Source: Whalleya microplaca
Lineage: Eukaryota > Ascomycota > Sordariomycetes > Xylariales > Xylariaceae
Direction of reading: 5' to 3'
NCBI GenBank assembly: GCA_022497155.1
Contig: MU385756.1
Location: 62,001 to 126,000, forward strand
DNA length: 64,000 bases
This document shows positions 1-13,450 of this stretch, piece by piece. The position numbers and the translations under genes were made by a program. The notes under the pieces were generated by a model. That model was not told where the DNA came from. It made no database searches and was given only the letters and a program-made list of their open reading frames with translations. How positions within the stretch are numbered: the first letter of the stretch is position 1; every line of letters begins with the position of its first letter.

Positions 1-3000
1 CACCAGATGTTAGCCGATGCCAAGAGCATGTAAATTTCTGTATTGAAATCACGTATGATTATCAACATGTTTCTGCATTTCTCATTGGGACGAACGCTTC
101 AGTCTGCTTTAGTCTGCTTCCGACTGCCTTCGGGAGTGAATTCATATTGGTAAACAGCCTGCCATAGAAATATCAAGGGATGCTGGGTTAAGATTAACGA
201 AACCACGTGCGCGAGGGAACCGTAAGTACACTAGTACTCCAAGGCCGAACTACCTGCATACGGATAACGGAGCACCGCATGGAGACGGAGTTACATCAAT
301 CAACGTTCCTCACGTCAAATTCAATGTGACTTTACCCAGGTCAGCTTGGAGTCGCGTATATAACTTCCAAGGATGGCAGGTGTACCCCAGATTTATTCAG
401 CCACAACTCGTAGGATACTGAAGAGCTGGACTGATTGGCTTACCACGGCTGGAGCATCCGGACCAACCTACAATATGTAGTCTCATTGAAGAACGACTTC
501 CACAACTCCCATAGCGTAGATAGCTCGTCTCATTGAAACAACGAACGAGGGGTTTACTAGTAAAAATATTGACTCACCAAGATAGTCACGACTAACCTTA
601 CAGTCGGCGACCAGCGTCACGTGCGTTTCCCAGAATCTCGCTAAAGTGAACCATATACCGCCGTTGGGCTCGGATAAGACTTGTTCACTGTTTGAGCCGG
701 TCCGACAGGACGGAACAATGGCGCAGGGGGGAAGGTCGATCAATTCTATCCCTGGCTCATCTGCGGAGAGATGTGGACTGCACCGGGTTCGTGGTTGTTC
801 GAGACCGCCGTGTGATTGACCGTCACATTCACGGGGCTCGGTTTCGGATGGCATTTTGACGTATACTGCCTTGCCTTGTATACTAATAGTAAGCCAATTA
901 AGCCCCGGCACTAATGCAAAGTTGACAGCCCATCTAACACTTGACTGAGCGCTGGGTTTTGCTGAACCTGCAGGGTTCAGCGATGTACTATATTTCGATA
1001 TCACCCTGAGGCCGGGGTAAGAATGGACAATCGTATGCTTTCTGAACGTCGACCTGTTTTGATACTGACTATTCGGAAGGAGGTAGCCACTAATATCAAG
1101 AGACAGAAAATTAGCGTTTGCCTCCTAACAACGTCTAGAGCAGTCGGATATCGTCGAGGACTAGAATACCATGGTTGTTAGCCAGAGGAACCACGCCCCC
1201 ATCCATTAGACGAGTATCTCTGCAGATACATGTAGCATCAGATATCAAGTCGTCAATGAATGGAAACAGGGTTAACTAGTGTAAGGTTATCACATACTTA
1301 TGTTACTTCAGGATGGCGGAGTGTAGCGGAGTTAGATGAGGAGTTATATAGGCTACGAGATGCCATTGAAATATGAAATGAGGTTGGTTTGAATAATTTC
1401 AAGAAACCCGCAACGATATGACGTGGTTCTTGACGGCCCGCCGAGGAAGTCGGCCCCAAGCTCCAGCTCCAGCTCCAGATTCGGTGCGGATCTCGGGGCG
1501 GCTGTCGTCATTGGATCGTGACTAGTCCCAGTCAACCGGGATATGCTACTACAGTAACATCTAGTTTGAAAATTAGCTCATCAGTGTTAAGCACAAATTG
1601 AACATATCCTTAGCGAGAACCAGCCGTGAGATGCTCTCGCTGCCTCGTTCTGTCTCGAGCTATGGTTGATGGTAAGTGCCTTGGATGACAAGGCAGGGGT
1701 TAATAAGCTTAACTGCAGGGTAATAATTCTGCAGAATGCGGTTCATCTAATCCAGCTATGGAAACCTAGGTTGCATAGTTTCAAGGTGAATATGAAACGA
1801 TGAAACATTCCGCATATGCATGGCGGTACATCGCAGCACAGTACTACGTAGGCACATAAGGTTGTATTCGCCTAATAGAAACCCAATTAATCCATTTTCA
1901 GGTGATGTCGCTTTGCAAGTCCACATGAGACATTCGGCAACCAAGGGATATTGGCTGCTCGGTGTAGAAAATACTTTTTGGACACCTAGGTGTAGCTGTG
2001 TGTACCAATTGCAATATATCGCGGAGAGATAAGCATTGGCATCCGTTGCTGACAGAATCCTATAGTATGAGGCTAAAGTAAACTTGTAAAGCACTAACAT
2101 TTGTACTTGGTGAGAAACCAAGGGCAGGTATGGTTGATAGAAAGTTGAAGATTCACTGTCCATTCGGATCAGGGTTTACACCGGGGAAGTCGGATTGAGC
2201 TTTAGCCCAGGTTCAAATCGAAGAAAAATGTCCGTTGCGCATGCCGAACAACGTGCTGTACCAGGTTCGCACAAAGCTGCAACCTGGTTCAGGCCTCGAC
2301 TGATGGAATCATCTCCAGCCGAGAAAGGCTGGAAGGGATGCGGCTCGCAGATCACTCATAGGTAAACCGTATGTACGTAAACCTATGTAGCTACTCACTT
2401 GAGCCTGGTATCTCTAGTTGCATGTCGACTAACATGAGATATGCTTCAATCCTGCAGGCATTTCTTGGCTGTCGAGGGGTTTAATCAGAGTAGAACCGAT
2501 ATGATCGATATGATGTTCACCAGATGGAGGGCGATTCAGTGTGGATCGTGGAATGAAACGGTAAGGGCACTGCTGGTAGCCGCTGGCGGCGCTTCTCGTT
2601 AGCCTTTCCCGATTGGGGCCCTCTCGGCCCGTGGTGCCGGGCCTCGCTAATCGTGGGGGGTCTGGGGGTCTGGTTTTTATGGGCACTCTCGATATTTAGT
2701 GGAAGAATCTTTCCAGAAGCATAGCTACCTTCCTCCTACCTTTACACAACATCATTGCCCAAGTCTACATATGGCGATGTAGCCTCATCTCACTTCTTCG
2801 GATGCCTACGCCACTATAGAAGATATCCATCGGATCTTACCCCCATATGCTTGCTTAATGTAAGAAATGATGAGACTTTCGAAAGCTAGGTTCTCGCAGG
2901 AAAGACTCGGTAACGCGCCAACCGCTCTATTTCTTCCCACTACTTCCGTAAGCGGACATATCGTCATCTCGGAGCAATGGAAGATTCTCTGTTGTCAGTA

Positions 3001-4255
3001 GCCACAGATGTCAGATATGTCCAGGTTCTTCCAGATATACCGGCCTCCGTATTCTTGAAGGGCCCATCTCTTCGACTAAGACTTGGTCCTGGTGAGACAC
3101 TTACTAGGTATACCGACGCCAATGCCTTTCTCCACAAGGTCCCGTTTCCCCATTAGGGCTTCTAGAACTTAAGAGCTATCCGAATCGGTCTCGACTCTTG
3201 GGGAGGGGAGATCATCTCTCCTCAACTGCTGTGCGCTTCTAGCATCGGACCCAGAGACAAGGCGATCCTGGCCACCCAGCTCAATGGCACCGTAGTACAC
3301 AGTTGACTAGGGGGGAGAGTGTCACAAGCGAGTGACAAGCTAACTAGGCCGAAGAAAGAGAGTAACCAGGAACCCATCACTTTTAGGAAATCCACAATTC
3401 TGAGCTCATGGCCTGCTAGGATCTTGGCTGACCAGTCCCGCCTTGCCTGCCAGAGGCCCCTGTCTAAAGGATACGCTTCCCGTAACGTCCCCCACGTTGA
3501 TTATGTAGTCTCAAGTATCCGAACAACGCTCCTCCGGTCCGTCACTCCCGATGTGGCTATTTCCAACTCAAGACAAGCAATATAGTGCCTTGAGGACTAA
3601 CATGTCAAGTGACATTGTTGCACCACAGGACCATATAGGACCTCACTACGTACCTATCTCCACTCCTTGCCCCTTCGGCGGCATTCCGGTCTCCTTCCAA
3701 GATCAAATCTGATGTTGTGATAAGGTGTCGATCCTGAATGGCCTCAACTTATGAGTAGCGGTACTAGGCAGCACGCTATGTGGAAGTATTTGTCTCTCCT
3801 TACCAATGCCACCTTGCATGGTGCCAGATTGAGCCCTATTAGCTCTTGAGCATGTGCACAAAGGGTCCACTCTACGTACTTCAAGAGTTGCTTTTACCTT
3901 CGCCATGGATCCATATTCTCATCCCTTCAGTCGATACATAAGGAAGGTAGATCCAACCGTGATTCCTGACTCCCTGGGCTGTGTTCAACTGATATAACTT
4001 CCAAGGCCCATCATACTCCACGACTGGTTACCGAAGCAGTACCTTAATACCGTGTCAATAGTCCTGCCCTGGCCAGCTATTCTAGGCTTTTATTTCGACT
4101 CCACTGTCCTTCACTGGTTGAGTTTTAGCTTTACTCATCCTGCTTGACGTTAGTTTTAAGCTCAATTCTCCCAAATATATCTGGATTTTTGTGGACCACC
4201 TGTGGTTGTTCCTCTTATAGGCTTTATTATCTTCGTAGAGCATTAACATCTAGCT
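1..4255. other. gene-poor region
   Basis: I see no convincing gene here. Open frames exist on the minus strand at 483-1004 (173 codons) and 1756-2163 (135 codons), but neither shows a recognisable domain, a plausible intron structure or fungal coding bias, so I do not call them. A G/C-rich patch around 2580-2680 stands out from its TA-rich surroundings. The last few hundred bases should contain the promoter of the beta-glucosidase gene; I see no clear TATA box. Confidence 0.6.
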
Positions 4256-7236
4256 ATGGAGCCTCTCGAGGAGCAGCAATATTATGGGATAGACCCCAAT
4301 GCATCTCCCTTTGAGAGTGTTGAGAGCAACACAACGCCAGACACCGAATTCTCGTCCTCTGATAGCCCGGTCCCAAGATCTGCGGTCATCAAAGATAGCC
4401 GACTAGTAGCAAGGCAGAAGTTAGCTAGGCTGACTCTTGAGGAGAAGGTGAGATGTTTGAACGAACAGGTGTTTTAAAGATACTGACTCGTCAAGGTATC
4501 ACTGCTCACTGCCGCAGATTTCTGGAGAACGAAGTCAATAACAAGTAAAGGCATTCCGGCCATCAAGACCAGTGATGGCCCTAATGGCGCTCGAGGGGGA
4601 ATATTCGTTGGAGGAACCAAGGTTAGTTAGACAGGTTTGATTGCAAGCTTGTGATCGTTGACGGCGTTTGTGTAGGCAGCACTGTTTCCATGTGGAATTT
4701 CCCTAGCAGCGACTTGGAATAAAGATCTCCTCTACACTGTTGGACAGCATCTTGCCGATGAAGTTAGGGCAAGATCAGCCGACGTACTCCTCGCTCCTAC
4801 GGTGTGCATGCATCGTCACCCCCTCGGCGGCCGGAATTTCGAGTCCTTTTCCGAGGATCCTTTGCTCACGGGCAAGCTGGCTTCTCAATATATCCAAGGC
4901 CTGCAATCCAAAGGGGTTGCTGCCACTATAAAGCGTTCGCTAACCCCGTTGACATTATTTAGTCATGGGCTAATGCTTCTTCAGATTTCGTGGCCAATGA
5001 GCAGGAGACACATAGGCTTACAATCGATTCGGTGCTGATGGAGCGACCATTAAGGGAATTATACCTTCGACCGTTCGAGATTGCCATACGAGAAGCCAAT
5101 CCGTGGGCTGTAATGTCATCATATAACCTCATCAATGGCATTCATGCGGATTCGAATAGTCACACTCTGAAAGATATCCTTCGAGGGGAATGGGGCTACG
5201 ATGGGTGAGTCCTATATGAATCTTAAGCTGTCACTAGGCGACTGACCACGTATCGTATGCTCAGCACCGTCATGTCGGATTGGGGCGGCGTCAATTCCAC
5301 TGTCGAGTCGATAAAAGCCGGATGTGATATCGAGTTCCCCTTTTCAAACAAGTGGCGTTTCGATAAAGTCCTCAAAGCTGTCGCGGAAGGCAAACTCACA
5401 CAGGATGATATAGATGTTGCTGCAGAAAACGTCTTAACCCTCGTGGAACGCACGAAGGGAAATGACATGTCGGCCGAGGAAGCCGAACGTGAGGACAACA
5501 GAGAAGAGACGAGGACGTTGATCCGTGCAGCGGGAGCCGAAGGACTGACTCTATTAAAAAACGATGGGCATATCTTGCCGATCAATCCTAAGACGGCTAA
5601 AATTGCAGTCATTGGTCCGAACGCGAATCGAGCAATCGCCGGCGGTGGCGGCAGCGCTAGTCTGAACCCATATTACAACACTCTTCCGCTAGATAGCATC
5701 AGGGCAGCAGCGGAACAGGAGGTTGTGTATGCCCAAGGATGCCACATCCATAAATGGCTTCCCGTCGCATCGCCTTTCTGCACAGACAAATCTGGCAAGC
5801 CAGGTGTTACGCTAGAGTGGTTCCGCGGAGACAAGTTTCGGGGTGAGGTCGTGGTTACACAAAGACGAACAAATACGGATCTCTTCTTGTGGGATTCCGC
5901 ACCCCTTGCTCAGCTCGGTCCTGAATGGTCAGCAATTGCAACGACTTATGTGACACCGACAACTACCGGGAAGCACACCATCAGCTTCATGAGCGTTGGT
6001 CCTGGTAAGTTATACGTCGATGGGACGATCGCTCTCGACCTTTGGGACTGGACAGAAGAAGGTGAGGCGATGTTCGACGGCTCAATCGACTATATGGTCG
6101 ACGTTGACATGCAAGCTGGCAAGCCAGTCGAGTTGCGTGTGGAGATGACCAACGAGCTCCGACCAGTAGCCAAGCAGAAGACTTTCAACATGACTCACAA
6201 GTACGGCGGATGTCGCATTGGTTTCAAAGAAGAGGACCAGGTGGACTACCTCCAACAAGCCGTAGATGCTGCGAGAGAGGCAGATGTTGCTGTCGTTATC
6301 ATTGGGCTGGATGCCGAGTGGGAATCCGAAGGTTATGATAGGAAGACAATGGATCTTCCCTCCGACGGAAGCCAAGATCGACTAGTTGAGGCTATACTCA
6401 AGGCGAATCCTCGGACGGTTGTAGTCAATCAGTCTGGCTCACCTGTAACCATGCCTTGGGCTGATGATGTGCCAGCCATTATTCAGGCTTGGTATCAGGG
6501 TCAAGAGGCTGGCAATGCCCTAGCAGATGTCTTGTTTGGTCTCCGGAATCCCAGCGGGAAACTTCCTGTGAGTCTACCTCCTCGATCAGCTCGGGGGGAT
6601 GGAACTAATCGATGTAGGCGACCTTCCCTCGGCGGCTCGAAGACACACCGGCATACCACAACTGGCCTGGTGAGAACCTGCGAGTGCTTTACGGTGAATC
6701 TCTGTATATCGGGTATAGGCACTACGACCGAGCGAAGGTCGCACCCCTATTTCCCTTCGGCCACGGACTCTCGTACACAACATTCGACTACGGGCGACCG
6801 TCGCTCAGCCGGAAGTTCCTGGACTCCTCGGCGCCAATTCACTTAGTCATGGCCGTCACCAACATCGGCCCCGTCGCCGGCTCGGAGACGGTGCAGATCT
6901 ACATCCGAGACGAGAAGTCGGCTCTTCCACGGCCCGAAAAGGAACTCGTCGCGTTCGAGAAAATATTCTTGGAACCAGACGAGACGAAGCACATCACCGT
7001 GCCGCTCGACAAGTACGCGGTGGGATATTACGACGACTCGATACCGGCTTGGATTGCAGAGGAGGGCACGTTCAGGGTTCTCATAGGCGCATCTGCGACT
7101 GATATCAGGTGAGTGACCCCGCTCCTCTCTCCTCGCTTAGCACTGCTCCCCTTTACTTAGTTTGGTCACTGACGTTTCCTTCCATAGGCATTCGACTTCA
7201 TTCGAGGTCAAGCAGTCCTTTACTTGGAAATTCTGA
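4256..7236 (+). CDS. GH3 beta-glucosidase with PA14 domain
   Basis: Glycoside hydrolase family 3, predicted to hydrolyse terminal beta-glucosyl residues of cellobiose or other beta-glucosides. I join seven exons: 4256-4447, 4496-4621, 4676-4934, 4985-5204, 5265-6567, 6618-7108 and 7188-7236, giving 879 aa, the usual length for the PA14-containing subfamily. Motifs in order: LTLEEKVSLLT at the start of the GH3 N domain, RNFESFSEDP, KHFVANEQE, and the nucleophile motif VMSDWGG (Asp271). Next come an inserted PA14 domain at about residues 421-560, WESEGYDR in the second GH3 domain (the region of the acid/base Glu in this subfamily), and a fibronectin-III-like C terminus after FPFGHGLSYTTF. The N terminus is acidic and Gln-rich with no signal peptide, so the enzyme is probably intracellular. 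Motifs run across every junction, which supports the splicing. Confidence 0.93.
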
Positions 7237-9801
7237 TCTTGCAACGAGCAATAATTGCTTAGATATCTTCATGGATTTACTCGCTCATTATCTACATTCA
7301 CATACGCATGGAAAGATATGAGCTTTCTTCATGGCATCTGTTTCGGTCTGCGATATAACGACGGTTTAGGATCAGGTATATCGGTATATTCCGCCGGATT
7401 GAGTTTCTAATTCCGGATGTTTATATCAGGAATGTCTTTTAGGACATGAGATACCTTTGGGGCTATACATTATTTATGCGGTATGCCTCTAATTTATAAT
7501 GTGATTTATTCCGCGTGTCTCCGCTAAGGGGTACCGAGTTTTATCTGAACCATTCTTTGATCTTATGCCTGTTCTGGTTTCCATGATGGCGAGTTTGATA
7601 GGTGAACCTTATAGATTAGGATTGCATTTCTTATTGAGAACATCGCATATTAAGCAATTACTAAGGTATCACAGAAAACTAAATGCCCGCGTAAATGTAA
7701 AGGCTCAATCAGAAAGCTGTAGGCGCTTTTGTCTGATGGCGTCTTCGGGCTCTCGAGAGAACAGGAGAGCAACTACATAGGCAATGAATCCTTCGATAGA
7801 TTATAAGATCCCAATTAAACCGTTATAGTGCCTAGGTTCTTTAGGATAAGGGAGTTCTGTTAGCTCGGGATAGTGAGGGCCGCTCATAAGTTTCAAGAAG
7901 CCGTCAAAGTTGATGGCTCAGTCTCTGCCTTAGAGCTTCTTACTACGAGTGACAGTTGTAAAAAGCTAAATTTTCAAAGAGTGACTCAAGTTATCCCACG
8001 TTCATCTGTCTAGGGTAGTGCTAAAGGCTTCCCTGGAACCTTCTTCAGATTCACATTATATCCTCTTAGAAGACTGAAAACAGAGCGGTTCTATCTATCA
8101 TCCTAGAGCCAACTACGCGACGGTAAACGTATCCCTCGGTGTCCTTGCTAATTATAGTAAAAGATGGGCCTGCGTGTTGAAATGAAAACTCTCGTTCTCC
8201 TTGAAAAAGAGTACATCACGGAATAGGATTCCGACTAAAGATAACATACTGTGCCAGATTTTAAGTAACCTACTTGAATCTAAGGCAGGATGCCAGGGAT
8301 TCTATCTAGCGATAACAATTTGAAGCTAGGTTTTCAAGACCAATAGACTCTTCTTTAAGAATTAGAAAAAGAGAAGCTCGCATAATGTTAACTACTGGAC
8401 TAGACTTGATAGTCTCTATGGCAAGAACGAAGCAGAATAGTATTTCTACAGTCTCAGTTAATTTGATGTTATTGAGATAGAGAAAGGAAAGACACAAACT
8501 TCAGAATTACTCTTGTTTAAAGAACTACAGAATAATAAATAACTTTTGAGTTCGGAAACTTGCTGGGTACTCATGTAGGTAGTATAGCATCCGTTCTTCA
8601 ACACGTCAACTAATAATATCCTCAATATTTCCAAGCTCTATAGAAAAGGATCGACGTCATTTTTCTTGCTCAGAGGCTTTCTTAAAATAGAGCCTCCTTG
8701 TCGACCGTGCAGTCAGACCCTACTGAGAGGCTTGAATTGCAGCTTGAGGAATTGTATCTAATAGGGCTATAATTCCACCTACGGAAGGTGGTATCGTAAG
8801 AGGTATGCATATTCTGTGGGATATAGTTCATGCTTCCTTCGGTTGATCAATTTTAGATACAGATACCCGCAGGCTTGATCGTCCTTATTGATCCTTCAGC
8901 TTCAAGCATCTACCCACGCAAGCAAGGATATGAGCTAATATGAGCTAATACTAAAGACTCGAGATCTAACTACCTTTATCTGGCTATCTAGGTGAAGCTT
9001 TAGTGACCTAAAACCTAAACATGAATCTGGTTACTGGTATATCACATCATCTTTTATTCCATACTCAAGGGGACAAAACTATGAATACCGCTAACAGTTG
9101 AGAAATGTGATATATTGCCTAGGGGTCTAGAGAGTTATGATGACGCAGTAGTCGTCTACGCGCACATCCTCTACCCATATGATGCATGTTCGTGCTTTAG
9201 TTGGTGACAAGGCAGATGTAGAGCAGTGGCTTCGATTACACTGGTCCGCCGTGGATCCAGATGCCCTTCGACCCCCGGACCCCTTCTACAGATAAGCTAC
9301 AGATAACCTACGTTGATCACGAATCCTGCCACCGTCCACATGGCGCATATGACATCCGATTCCAATCCTGCCGGCCCCAGAGACTTGCTCTCAATCTCTT
9401 CACCGCAGCTGAATGAATCTCTATGCCGATCACTGAGGCTCAGCCTCCACGGGGATTGGCGATAGTCGTTAGCTCGCCATGCGATAGCTCCATCATACTT
9501 GCGGCACAGCATATCTAATGTGCTTCTATCAATAACTGCAGCAGGCCATTGACGTGGACTACATGGCGATCATCTGGAGATAGTACGGTAAATAAACTCA
9601 GCTCAGAGGGGAAACTCCGTTCAGATGGGGACGGTTGACCTCGACTGGGGAATCTGGTGGGCGGTCTCGAGTATAAAAAGAGCAGACAGAGCCCGTATAG
9701 ACATCGTTAATCAAGCTCATCTCTCGAGACTCAGACACCAAGAAGAAAAGCAACCGAGAGCCCAGTTCAATCTATACACACATACACACGCTCTCGCAAA
9801 C
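7237..9801. other. gene-free TA-rich region
   Basis: No gene is recognised. The stretch is TA-rich with dense stop codons in all frames. A 10-bp unit (TGAGCTAATA) is tandemly duplicated at about 8931-8950. A 71-codon minus-strand frame at 9297-9512 has no family I know. The distal end carries the promoter of the small secreted protein. Confidence 0.6.
9672..9680 (+). promoter_or_regulatory. TATA box of the secreted-protein gene
   Basis: TATAAAAAG lies 130 bp upstream of the predicted ATG at 9802, in the right place for a core promoter with a roughly 90-nt leader. It suggests a tightly regulated, TATA-type gene. This is inferred from motif and position only. Confidence 0.55.
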
Positions 9802-10359
9802 ATGTTGTGAGTTCGACCTTGGAGTTGCGAACTCAATAGACTTACTGACGATACTCCCCCAGGGGCTCCATCTCCATCCTCAGCGTCATCGTGACGGTCT
9901 TCAGTGCCCAAGCCATGGGCAAAGACTGCCACCTGCACACCACGGTATCTCACCGGCAGAACAGCGCCTGTGGCGCCGGCTCCTGCATTGCCGGCGACAC
10001 CTTGTAAGCTACCTTTACCTCCACTAACACCAAGAGTCTTCATAATAAGCACGTAATAACAGACTGCTAACGTGACGAGAAACAGCATCGGCAGCGGCGT
10101 CTTGAAAATCGACGGCAAGGTGAAGTGGAACAAAGGCGGCAACTGGGACAAGCTGAGCAACGGCAAGGGCGTCGACGTCGACAGCAACGGCGTCAAGTTC
10201 CACATCGACGCGCTGGGCGTGCCGAACCTCGACAAGAAGCCCAAGTGCGCGGTCCATATTGGCGATTACACCAACCTCGGCATCGGGAAGACTAAGGATA
10301 TTGGGCTGCCCGGCGTGGTGGGCACTGATTTTGACTGTGACCACGACTGGAAGTGCTGA
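9802..10359 (+). CDS. small secreted cysteine-rich protein
   Basis: Predicted 139-aa secreted protein from three exons: 9802-9806, 9863-10003 and 10086-10359. The first coding exon is only 5 nt (ATGTT). Splicing it to exon 2 yields a classic signal peptide, MLGSISILSVIVTVFSAQA, with a likely cleavage after residue 19. The mature protein has six Cys (24, 38, 43, 103, 133 and 139), an even number suited to three disulfides. It also has a Gly/Lys/Asp-rich middle and a Cys-terminated tail (CDHDWKC). The exon 3 acceptor could also be at 10080, in the same frame, giving LNSIG in place of FIG. I recognise no family. Size, secretion and Cys count fit a candidate effector or antimicrobial-type protein, but that is inference. 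Confidence 0.8.
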
Positions 10360-11109
10360 GCGGAGCCAGTCTTGGATGATTTGACTGCATGTGTTAGTTG
10401 AGCTGTCATAGCTATTGGGCTCGATATCATTGGAAATGGTGCTTTTGTTTTCTTTGCTTGAAAAACCACGTCTTCCTTTTTTTTCTACAAGATGTTCGAA
10501 TGTACTGTTGGTAGTAAACTTCCTTAAGATATGTATATATGTGTATATATTTTCTTGTTATCGCAATTACCTTGTATCGATAGAAAGAGTGGAATCATAT
10601 GATATGATGATATGACGATACATAGGATATATATGTTTCTCATGTGTGTCTGATTTAGTATGGGAGAAGTACGCGTGTAAGCGCCCCTTTTTATACTGGC
10701 CCAGCCTGACAGTGTCTAGAACCTGCCTGGCAGCTGGGAAGAATGGAGGCGCCTAGCTCCCGGTTCCCCAACTTTTAGGTACCGGTACGTACCTAAGGTA
10801 CGGATTACACAGCCTTTATTTAGCAACTACCAGGTAGCTGCTGCCTGCCCTGCAAGGTCCAACTTTATTAACGATTGCAGCTTGATTTTGGCTCAGCACC
10901 GCCATCAACTTTACATGTACAACTTCTTGCTTTTGCCCAACAACCTTGCCAACTTCCATTGCTCCAACGGCAACAGCAGCAGCACATGGCTGAGCCATTT
11001 TACTTACTACTCACGTGAAATGATTGGCAACCTGTTAATTAGTTAGTTAATTGATTCAAGTCACAAGTCACATATATGGCTGCCACTGCCACTGCCACCC
11101 TCCGACACC
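10360..11109. other. intergenic region, 3' flank and phosphoesterase promoter
   Basis: Holds the 3' flank of the secreted-protein gene, with AT-rich TATATA tracts around 10530-10640 that may serve polyadenylation. It also holds the upstream region of the metallophosphoesterase gene, including the inverted repeat at 10775-10796. No gene seen. Confidence 0.6.
10775..10796. repeat. inverted repeat TTAGGTAC-N6-GTACCTAA
   Basis: A perfect 8-bp inverted repeat with a 6-bp spacer (CGGTAC), about 315 bp upstream of the phosphoesterase ATG. Related AGGTACC/CCTAGGT words recur in other intergenic parts of the window, for example at 60742-60757. It could be a dimeric factor site or simply part of a repeat-word background. 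Confidence 0.6.
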
Positions 11110-13450
11110 ATGGCGCCGTCTTATAGCAACGGCAACGGCAACGGCAACGGCGAGGCCTACTACTACCCGTCGTCCAATATCCCCATGTCCTACGACTACA
11201 ACCCCCGTGGCGGCGAGTTCCAATCCATCTGCGACGACATACTGGCCGGCCTGACGTCTTTGCTGCAGCGGATATGGGCCTGGTGCAACGGGCCCGGCCG
11301 GCATCTGGCCTGGAGTCTGGCTGTGAGGGGAGGCCAGCAGCTTAGGCGCAATATGACGCGGCGTCGCCTCCTCAACTTCCCCCACCTGCTCGTGGTGCTC
11401 TGGGTGCTCGTTATGCTCTGGGGGGAACGCTGGATATTTGCGAGTCGCGTGCGCAGTTGCGACTGGGACCGTTGGGAGGACTGGGTAAGTCTTGGATCCA
11501 GGGGCTTGGCTTTACTTCGGACCTCTCCCGTTTCAGTCCGGTGATGAGAGAAAGGGGGAGGAAGATCCAATATCGGCTGATTATTAACTACATCTACGGC
11601 AGCCCGCAGGAGTCACGCCGCATCGCTTAATATTCGTCGCCGACCCCCAGATCATCGACCCCCATTCGTACCCCGGCCGCCCCTGGCCCCTCAACTCGCT
11701 GACCTACCTCATCACCGACAACTACATGCGACGGTCCTACACACAACTACAAAAGGTGCTACACCCAGACACCGTGTTCTTTCTGGGCGACTTGTTCGAC
11801 GGAGGGAGAGAGTGGAAGACGGACCATGGACCCTTCGAAGATCCGGAGTGGGCAAAGGATCACCGTCCGGCCGAAGAACAGAGACACCTGAAGCAGTGGA
11901 TTAAGAAGTACGGCCAGGACTTCTGGCTCAAGGAATACACGAGGTTTGGGGAGATCTTCTACGATAATTGGAAACTCGGTGGTGTCTATCCCGGGCCGGG
12001 ACAGAGGGGGCGCAAGCTGATTTCGAGTCTACCTGGAAACCATGATTTGGGGTTTGGAGCCGAGGTGAAGGTCCTGGCAAGGCAGCGATTTAATGCTTAC
12101 TTCGGGGAGACGAACAGGGTCGATGTCATCGGAAATCACACTTTCGTATCTCTCGACACACTATCGCTGAGCGCCAGCGTATCGAGCATGAAGGGCAGGC
12201 TCGATTTACAACCGATTTACCATCCAGCGGAAGAATTCCTGAGAGGGGTCAAACAAACCAAGCGGAGAGCCGTGCAGAAGGAGTTGCGGTTCTGGAGAGG
12301 AGATGTAGAGGACCTGACTTGGGAGCAGAAGGTTGAAGATATCGGCTCTGCGGACTATCAGAACCTACCGACGATGGACCTGGGCGAGAATGCGCCGGAC
12401 TTCCCAACCATCCTACTAACCCACGTACCGCTATTTCGAAACCCGGGCACGCCCTGTGGCCCTATGCGCGAGCATTGGCCTCCGGCGAAGCCGCCGAAAG
12501 GACAGGCGACGCCGGTGATTCCCGATCATCGAAACGCCATTAGTGTCTCCAGCGGATATCAGTATCAGAACGTGCTCGATTTCGACCTGTCGATCAACCT
12601 GGTCAAGAGCATCGGCAACGTCATCCATGCCTTCTCGGGAGACGACCACGACTACTGCGAGGTCGTCCACTCGGACAAGGAAAACGTCCGCGAAATCACC
12701 GTCAAGAGCACCAACCTCGCCATGGGCGTGCCGACCCCGGGCTTCCAGATGGTCTCCCTCTACAACCCGATCGACGAGCAGGGCAACCCGCTCCCCGACG
12801 CGCCCAAAACCACGCTGCAGACGCACCTCTGCCTGCTCCCCAACCAGCTCTCCACCTACATGACCTACGCCGTGCTCGGCGTCGGGACCCTGCTCCTCCT
12901 CATCGCGCGCGCCTTCCTCCTCCCCGTGCTCAACCTGCAGCCCTTCGCCCTCGACCCCGACCCCGCTTCCTCCGCTGGCGCCGCCGCCGCCGTCCTGCCC
13001 ATCTTCAAGGCCAAGACCGAGGCCGCCGACGCCTACTACCACGACCACGACCACAAGACTACGTCCTCGGGCACCTCGTCCAAATTTACCTCTTCCACCC
13101 GCGCCCCCAACGTCCGCCCGCGTGGGCAGTCCATCACCAACGGCGGCTCCGGCGGGAACAGTAACAGTAATTTCTCGCCGTACGCGCCGCCGCTTCCGCG
13201 CGCCGGCTCCCCGTTATCCACGATCCCCAGCAGCAGGAACGGCAACGGGAAGTGGGGCTGGGGCCAGTCCAGGGGTAGCGGCGGCCCGCGCATCGAGATC
13301 AGACGGGACGCGTACTACAACGCCTGGAGGCCGGCGGGGTCCGGGTCGCACGTGACGCTGCGGCTTGTGGCCAGGGAGATCTGGACGTCGGCCTGGCGGG
13401 TGGTGTGGATGGTGGGCTTGGTTTTTGGGTATTTTGCGCGGAAGGGGTAG
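11110..13450 (+). CDS. Cdc1/Ted1-family metallophosphoesterase, membrane-bound
   Basis: Calcineurin-like phosphoesterase of the Cdc1/Ted1/PGAP5 group. Characterised members act in the ER/Golgi and remove ethanolamine-phosphate from GPI-anchor mannoses. Two exons, 11110-11484 and 11603-13450, give 740 aa. A polar Asn/Gly-repeat N terminus is followed by a membrane segment at about 95-112. The metal-site motifs come in order: VADPQIID (about 137-144), GDLFDGG (about 187), GNHD (about 270), THVPLF (about 398) and GDDHD (about 470). A second hydrophobic segment lies at about 544-570 and a third near the C terminus (about 722-737). Between the last two is a long low-complexity Ser/Gly/Asn-rich region likely to be disordered. 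All five signature blocks are intact, so the enzyme should be active. Substrate is inferred from family only. Confidence 0.92.

Noticed and set aside
483..1004. 173-codon minus-strand open frame
   Set aside because: No recognisable domain, no signal peptide, odd composition and no support from flanking splice structure; probably chance.
1756..2163. 135-codon minus-strand open frame
   Set aside because: No family features; lies in stop-dense TA-rich DNA with an overlapping plus-strand frame of equal quality.
2205..2225. GGTTCAAATCG, B-box-like word on the plus strand
   Set aside because: No A box or paired acceptor arms upstream; not a tRNA.
12431..13054. 207-codon minus-strand frame within the phosphoesterase gene
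   Set aside because: Val/Gly-rich antisense shadow of a GC-rich coding exon; no domain.
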